Below, one piece after another: positions 34,940-39,399 of a stretch of 39,399 bases of DNA. Below the pieces are notes generated by a model, which worked only from the letters and a program-made list of their open reading frames with translations, made no database searches and was not told where the DNA came from. The stretch is from Candidatus Bathyarchaeota archaeon. GTDB taxonomy: Archaea > Thermoproteota > Bathyarchaeia > 40CM-2-53-6. Numbering within the stretch: position 1 is the stretch's first letter; every line of letters starts with the position of its first letter. Both the position numbers and the translations under genes were made by a program. The DNA lies in the NCBI GenBank assembly GCA_005882895.1, contig VBBD01000016.1, forward strand, positions 1 to 39,399. The letters are read 5' to 3'.

Positions 34940-36658
34940 TCACCCAGTAGTCAGGGCCGGGGGTCTTCTTTTTCGGCGGAGGGTCAGGAATATTGAAAGG
35001 ATTAGAACGGCGCCGATTCCAACTACCGCTCCGAAGATTACAGCCAACCCCATTGTTTGGGGTAACCCGAGGACCCTCTGTGGTCCCACCGTTAGGACTG
35101 TGGTTGCGTTCGCGGATTCCATTGCACGATCGGTAACCGTCACGGTCACGCGGTAATTGCCCATGGAAGATGGGTAGCATGAAAGCGTAGTCGTATTGGT
35201 AGACAGGCAACCCGCTGGAAGATTCGCGTACGAATATGATAGGGCCTCGTATCCTCCGCTCGTTGTGACGGTGAATGTAACCTTCTCCCCGGCGTCGACG
35301 TTGGCAAGGGAAGCCGTAAAGGATGTGATCGAGAGAGCGGACCCGACCGCTATGCTTTCCGTGTCACTACTCGAAGTGTGAGTAGAATCACCAGGATAGC
35401 TTGCACTGATAGTTGCCGTCCCGGTGGCAGAGGCTGTGAAGGTGGAATTGCACGTTGCGGAGGCAAGGGTGCCGACAAGTATGCATGCAGTGAAAGTACC
35501 GGTCACTCCGGTTTGGCTCAAGCCAACGGTGCCGGTCGGTGTGATGAAGGTTCCAGGCGAATTGTCAGTAACGGTCACACGGCACGTCGAACCGCGGTTA
35601 GTGATGAATGGGTCAGCACAACTTACACTCGTTAGGGTCGTGCGCGGATTGACTGTCAATTGCACGGCTCCATCCGCTGTTGTTCCAAGGGCATCGGTCA
35701 CCGTGCAAGCCACGTTCATCGTTCCGGGAGTACTGTAGATGTGGGTCGTACTAGCCCCAGATCCTGTACTTCCATCATCAAATGTCCAAGAATAGGTGTA
35801 AGGAGGAACTCCACCCGCACCAGCGCAGGAGAACGAGGCCAATTGTCCCACATCAACAGCATTCGAACCAGCAGTGACCGAGGCACTAAGAGGCCCAGGA
35901 GCGGACTGGATCGCGTCCCCGATAACGGCGAAGGGTGAGACTGCGGTGTCGAAGGGCCAGCTTACATCGCTTGAGGACTGGGTGGTAGATACAATTTCAG
36001 AGTAAGTAGCGCTTTGGAAGCCGTCGGCTGGGCAGTTGCTACTCGATCGGACATTACCAGCGTTTACAAGAGAGAAGCCCGATGGTGAACCGGAACCTGC
36101 CGCACCTTGAGCACAAAATCCTTCGAGAACCATTAGAAGGTCATTGGGGTTGCTGGTGTTATACTTGAGAGTGGCGGTGGTAGACAAGCCACTATTCTTG
36201 TCTGGCATGCCTACATTCGGGTCAAAAGGGGCATTGGTGTTGGCTCCGGAAACACCAAAGTCCAGGCAAACCGTGGCAACTGACGCCGAGCTTAATCCGA
36301 AAGTCACAGAGTCGGCAGGTAGTGGAGCTGGAGCTATGGCATAGTAGTAGACGATCTGCACGTTTCCGGGTCCCGTTTGGCTCGCTCTAAAAGTCCATGA
36401 CAGCGAGGCGGTGTCCGAAGGAGGTGTGACGGTCGTAGTTGTGTCATTGATAGCTAGCATCGCTACAATTACGTCCGGTCCGTTCAAAGTGGTAAGTTTC
36501 TGGCTCCAAACGCAGTTACCTCCAACTGATGACCCGCTGCCGCTCCCGTCAAGTTGAAGTGTCGTACCGGCTTCGATATGAGGAACCTGAGACACAAAGC
36601 TCGCAAGAGCTAGGACGATAGCGAGACCAATAAGCCGTCCACGATCTCGTTGCCTCAC
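34940..36658 (-). CDS. Exported multi-domain Ig/PKD protein with C-terminal membrane anchor
   Basis: The product is 572 residues. The signal peptide (about 8-29) is followed by an N-terminal beta domain (about 32-255; GPDVIVAMLAIN, LLMVLEGFCAQG) resembling lectin-like or adhesin domains of environmental archaea. Next are a PKD domain (WTFDDGSTGSG), a bacterial Ig-like domain with three Cys (SCADPFITNRGSTC, TATISASYPGDSTH) and another beta domain. A C-terminal helix (about 535-560) with RRKRRPP tail completes it. It lacks the CxxC-FP motif of the other anchored proteins. Likely role is adhesion or scaffolding; no catalytic motif seen. Confidence 0.8.
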   Translation of the reverse strand: MRQRDRGRLIGLAIVLALASFVSQVPHIEAGTTLQLDGSGSGSSVGGNCVWSQKLTTLNGPDVIVAMLAINDTTTTVTPPSDTASLSWTFRASQTGPGNVQIVYYYAIAPAPLPADSVTFGLSSASVATVCLDFGVSGANTNAPFDPNVGMPDKNSGLSTTATLKYNTSNPNDLLMVLEGFCAQGAAGSGSPSGFSLVNAGNVRSSSNCPADGFQSATYSEIVSTTQSSSDVSWPFDTAVSPFAVIGDAIQSAPGPLSASVTAGSNAVDVGQLASFSCAGAGGVPPYTYSWTFDDGSTGSGASTTHIYSTPGTMNVACTVTDALGTTADGAVQLTVNPRTTLTSVSCADPFITNRGSTCRVTVTDNSPGTFITPTGTVGLSQTGVTGTFTACILVGTLASATCNSTFTASATGTATISASYPGDSTHTSSSDTESIAVGSALSITSFTASLANVDAGEKVTFTVTTSGGYEALSYSYANLPAGCLSTNTTTLSCYPSSMGNYRVTVTVTDRAMESANATTVLTVGPQRVLGLPQTMGLAVIFGAVVGIGAVLILSIFLTLRRKRRPPALTTG

Positions 36659-37017
36659 AGGGGTTACACCAGCCCCGGATGAGTTTTCTCACTCATCGGT
36701 TAGTCTCTTCACTCACGCTTTTCAATATCGAGGTCCATTTCTCTGCCAATTCGACACTGAGCTTGTTGCTAAGTGGTACTTCCTGCTGGGAGTGGGACGG
36801 CAAAGAGACATCGCGTCGTTGAGGAGGCAAAGTGGCTATGCCAATCAACCTGACCACGAGAGCCAATCGAGGGAAACCTCGACTCCTATTCGTTAACTAA
36901 TGAAATAAGCGTTGCTCGCGTCACGAGATAGAGTTTTATTGCCAAAGATTGGCAAAGATACAACCCGGGCTCCCCACGGTGCTCCTCAATGAGCGTGGCT
37001 CTCAAAAGAGTCCTGCT
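36659..37017. other. Intergenic region with palindrome
   Basis: No gene supported. It holds a perfect palindrome at 36939-36955 next to a TTTTATT stretch. Confidence 0.4.
36939..36955. promoter_or_regulatory. TTGCCAA palindrome
   Basis: TTGCCAA, AGA, TTGGCAA forms a perfect 7-bp inverted repeat. The half site TTGCCAA recurs as a direct repeat at 38905-38921 upstream of a secreted-protein gene. Confidence 0.4.
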
Positions 37018-38091
37018 TCAATGGAAGAACTCTTGCATGTTATTCGCGGCACCATCAGTCGTGGCATTGAGGTATGGCAGCCTCCAATTGTCTTCGATTG
37101 TTCTCAGCGGACTGTAGTGTGTGTAGGAACTAACAGATCTGAACCCCGTCTTGGTGACCCAGTTTGACGCCCAAACTGAGTACAATTCTTTTCTCAAAGG
37201 AGGGCAACTTGTCGGCGTGTTCGAGTTCGTGCAGTCCGGTTCGTCAAACGTGATGAAGAGCGCAGCCCTTTTAGTCTTGAATAGGGTGCTGCCCAGGATC
37301 TGTGGAACCATCTTGTTTAGCCACGCATTGCCTACCGAAACGTCGTTGCAGTCGTGGTTATCATCGATTCTGTTCGGGGTTAGGAACGTGTAGTTAGGTG
37401 CGGTAGATGGAGAGTTCAAGTCGTTGAGGAGCAAGTCATCGTTTTGGACATCTGTTGGCCAACAGCCAGTTGAATTTTGAGGGAGTATTTGCGAGTTAGC
37501 GTTACGGATGTGTGAGCATCTTGTCACGTTATTCTGGATGTTAGCGTAGTAGATGAACGGGTTGTGGTTAGGTTCGTAACTCCCGGTGAAGCTATTGGAA
37601 CAACCAAACGGTATGGGATAGTCTTCCATGTAGGCCTTCCAGCTCAAATGGGCGGACTCTAGACGATCGACAATATTGGTTTGCGAAAGCAGTTGGCAAC
37701 CACTAGCAAAGGGGCCGGCGTTGCATAGTTGTGGCGTATTTCCATATCCTGACGTAATCGCAATATAGCAACCCAAGCTGCAGCCAGTGATTTGGTTTCG
37801 GTCTTGGATATACTCCTTTGCAAGCCCATTTGAATCGGCAAGTAGGTCGTAATACGTACAATTCCCCAGACAGGTATTTGTGCTCCCACTATTCCAGCTA
37901 GGATTAGAGACGCCATAGGTGTAGTTGATATCGTGATTCTCCATCATGATAATCACCACATAATCGAACCATTTTCCGCTTAAGGGGCCTGTTACGAATC
38001 CTGAATTGTTTACGCTTAGCGTCGTGCTCGCAAGTGTGCTCGAAACTAGAATGACCGTTACGAACAGGACGAACGAAAAGGGTGATCGCAT
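37018..38091 (-). CDS. Exported phosphoesterase (pfam04185-like), fourth paralog, no anchor
   Basis: The product is 357 residues from ATG 38091 (the frame extends to 38148, but the signal peptide begins here: MRSPFSFVLFVTVILVSSTL). Catalytic motifs are VVIIMMENHD (Met50-Asn52), TPNRIDDNHDCND, LFITFDEPDC and THYSPLRTIEDNW. It is Cys-rich (NTCLGNCTYY, GCSLGCYIAIT) and shares the NKMVPQILGS motif with the 13702 protein. It ends directly after the catalytic domain (MQEFFH) with no linker, CxxC motif or helix, so it is probably secreted free. Transcribed alone on the minus strand. Confidence 0.85.
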   Translation of the reverse strand: MRSPFSFVLFVTVILVSSTLASTTLSVNNSGFVTGPLSGKWFDYVVIIMMENHDINYTYGVSNPSWNSGSTNTCLGNCTYYDLLADSNGLAKEYIQDRNQITGCSLGCYIAITSGYGNTPQLCNAGPFASGCQLLSQTNIVDRLESAHLSWKAYMEDYPIPFGCSNSFTGSYEPNHNPFIYYANIQNNVTRCSHIRNANSQILPQNSTGCWPTDVQNDDLLLNDLNSPSTAPNYTFLTPNRIDDNHDCNDVSVGNAWLNKMVPQILGSTLFKTKRAALFITFDEPDCTNSNTPTSCPPLRKELYSVWASNWVTKTGFRSVSSYTHYSPLRTIEDNWRLPYLNATTDGAANNMQEFFH

Positions 38092-38311
38092 TTTCTCCCT
38101 ATCCCAAGCGGGAAGCTTTGGTAGCCGAAACCAAGCCCCGTTTTGCAACCACGGGAATGGCCGTAACAGCTGATCCGAACTGGTGGAGACTGTTGGCGCA
38201 TTGTATAAGTGTGCGAAACATTGTATCTGAGTTCACAGATCGCACTGTCGGCTGCCCCGACCCAGAAAAAGAGCGTGGGTTTCGCCCGAATCTCACAGGC
38301 TCATCAGGAGG

Positions 38312-38803
38312 CTAAGCGATGTTCGTCGTGAAACTAAGACTACCGCTTGAGGCAGAGCCAGCTGAAACCGTGACCGTCACTAGGTCTGTACTACCTGCTA
38401 GTATGCTGGCACTGGTTATCGTTGCAGACGGCGTAGGATTCGTAGCATCACTACAGGCGACTGTTACGGATCCCGTCAATGCAGTAGTAGTTACGGTAAA
38501 AGTGTGCGAAGAAGTACTGATATTCTTGACGCAGATTCCAGCTGTTTGCGAACCGCTGGCTGGAACTGACCAAGTTGTTATTGCAGATGGAGTATCCGAA
38601 TACGTGGCCGTAGCACAGTTTGGAACTGTTCCGGGCGCAAAGGTCGCTCCCTGCCAATTGGCGCCGACCGTGGTTACGCTCCCAGTGTTGCTGATTGAAA
38701 GTTGAGTTGCGGCGTATGCCACATAACCCGCCAACGATATTGCGACTAGTGCTATAGCCACCCTGGCCAGTCTGACTCTTTTGGCCGTAAATTCTATCTT
38801 CAT
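38312..38803 (-). CDS. Small secreted beta-rich protein
   Basis: The product is 163 residues. The signal peptide is at about 10-31 (VAIALVAISLAGYVAYA, then AT). The mature part is Ser/Thr/Ala-rich and strand-forming (NISTSSHTFTVTTT, VTVACSDATN, ILAGSTDLVTVTV) with three Cys. It resembles the small repetitive surface or filament subunits of archaea and TasA/camelysin-like proteins in style, but no family is claimed. It has the best Shine-Dalgarno of the window (GGGAGGTG, complement of 38814-38821, 10 nt upstream), suggesting high expression. Confidence 0.7.
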   Translation of the reverse strand: MKIEFTAKRVRLARVAIALVAISLAGYVAYAATQLSISNTGSVTTVGANWQGATFAPGTVPNCATATYSDTPSAITTWSVPASGSQTAGICVKNISTSSHTFTVTTTALTGSVTVACSDATNPTPSATITSASILAGSTDLVTVTVSAGSASSGSLSFTTNIA

Positions 38804-39286
38804 TTGTCCTTTACACCTCCCATATTCTTTGCCTTAATTTAGCTTCGAGAGGGAGGGGCGACCGTCAATCTATTTAGGATTTGGTATCCGAATCATTCTT
38901 TTTGTTGCCAAGGATTGCCAAAAAGCCCACCCTTAGTCAGCTTCCGACACAGTCAAGGGAGTTTTTCGATTCCGTTCGGAAACGTGTTTGAGCAATAACT
39001 AGCTTAATGGTAATACTAACTACGAGTAGGGCGCTCGAACAGAGTTTGTAAGGTGCAATATTGAAAGGCGTCTGGTTTTTCCACCTTAGAGAAAGATCTA
39101 AGACAGAGATCCAGAGCATTCTCACAGAACCCGATCTCCGAAGGTCGTTAAGAACAGAGCCCGAGAAACGTCTAGTGCACCTACAGGAGATTAATACCAG
39201 AAGAAGGAGTTGCCCAGTTGCATCCGAAGTCATGCTCAAGGCTATGTAGCTCGGCGCGAGAGAATTCAGGGTAACGTGGAAAGCGA
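38804..39286. other. Intergenic region with direct TTGCCAA repeats
   Basis: Holds the promoter of the minus-strand secreted protein (TATA-like CTAAATAG complement near 38870-38878) and TTGCCAA-GGA-TTGCCAA at 38905-38921. A plus-strand frame at 39061-39249 (62 residues, TTG start) is charged and helical but unsupported; its minus-strand competitor at 38937-39239 is equally weak. Confidence 0.4.
38814..38821 (-). promoter_or_regulatory. Strong ribosome binding site
   Basis: GGGAGGTG on the minus strand, 10 nt before ATG 38803. Most neighbouring exported genes use TTG or GTG starts with weaker sites. Confidence 0.55.
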
Positions 39287-39399
39287 TTGAGCCTCTCAGG
39301 ACTCTGGCGATGCATTATTACCATCACACTGATAGTTCTGGTGATTTCGATTACTCCTATTAGTTCGCACGAAGCTACCGGAGGACAATTAGCGACCGC
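39287..39399 (+). CDS. N-terminal fragment of an exported protein (runs off window)
   Basis: From TTG 39287 the frame stays open to the window edge and encodes a textbook signal peptide: LWRC, then a hydrophobic core IITITLIVLVISITP, then a polar exit (SSHEATGG). A stop at 39272-39274 closes the frame upstream, so this is the only normal start. Only 37 codons are visible, so the mature protein cannot be named. It continues the run of exported proteins. Confidence 0.5.
   Translation, partial: MSLSGLWRCIITITLIVLVISITPISSHEATGGQLAT

Noticed and set aside
38937-39249. Two opposing small frames near the right edge
   Set aside because: They compete on opposite strands without family, promoter or clear ribosome site; the plus frame has only a weak AAGGTG before its TTG.
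1-39399. tRNA, rRNA and CRISPR arrays
   Set aside because: I scanned for T-arm-like GTTCRA words, rRNA-like stretches and short regular repeats with spacers and saw none; the repeats in 27.1-29.2 kb are protein PKD repeats.

Overview
This window reads as a chromosome segment from an archaeon, most likely of the TACK/Thermoproteota side (Nitrososphaeria-like or Bathyarchaeia-like; this placement is inference). The archaeal markers are a two-ring CDC48/VCP ATPase, a Hjc-type Holliday junction resolvase, an UPF0147 protein, an Sssca1-type zinc-ribbon protein, archaeal type II secretion F proteins, TATA boxes about 25-35 nt before several starts, and heavy use of TTG and GTG starts.

Left third (1-11.3 kb) is mostly conserved housekeeping. 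It holds the end of one T2SS-F membrane protein and a complete second one (pilus or secretion platform), a small DNA-binding-like protein, CDC48, a DJ-1/PfpI protein, the convergent Sssca1 and Hjc pair, and an UPF0147 gene that looks frameshifted. A tight five-gene operon follows: DUF4129-like membrane protein, small membrane protein, MoxR ATPase, DUF58 protein and another membrane protein.

From 11.9 kb onward the window becomes an exported-protein island. There are four pfam04185-type acid phosphatase/phosphoesterase paralogs, one exported metallophosphoesterase, two GH5-like glycosidase paralogs, a pair of divergently transcribed Ig/PKD proteins sharing an unnamed N-terminal domain (HPLTAW motif), and further secreted beta-sandwich proteins. 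Interspersed are a Gfo/Idh/MocA oxidoreductase, a FemAB/GNAT-like acyltransferase, a small operon of unknown membrane proteins and several hypotheticals. Together they suggest scavenging of organic phosphate and polysaccharide at the cell surface.

The most unusual features link these exported proteins. (1) Four of them, two phosphoesterase types and a GH5 protein, end in the same roughly 48-54 residue tail: a Gly/Ser linker, CxxC-x2-FP, one membrane helix, then a TIR-x2-A-x-L-x-R basic end. This is a candidate undescribed surface anchor or sorting signal. (2) One phosphoesterase and one GH5 protein share a gap-free 333-334 residue C-terminal module on unrelated catalytic heads. (3) An approximately 575-nt stretch with no convincing gene is duplicated immediately upstream of two phosphoesterase loci. 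(4) The first phosphoesterase block is flanked by a direct repeat of about 120 nt made from the 3' end of a HAD gene. All similarities were judged by eye; no database search was run.
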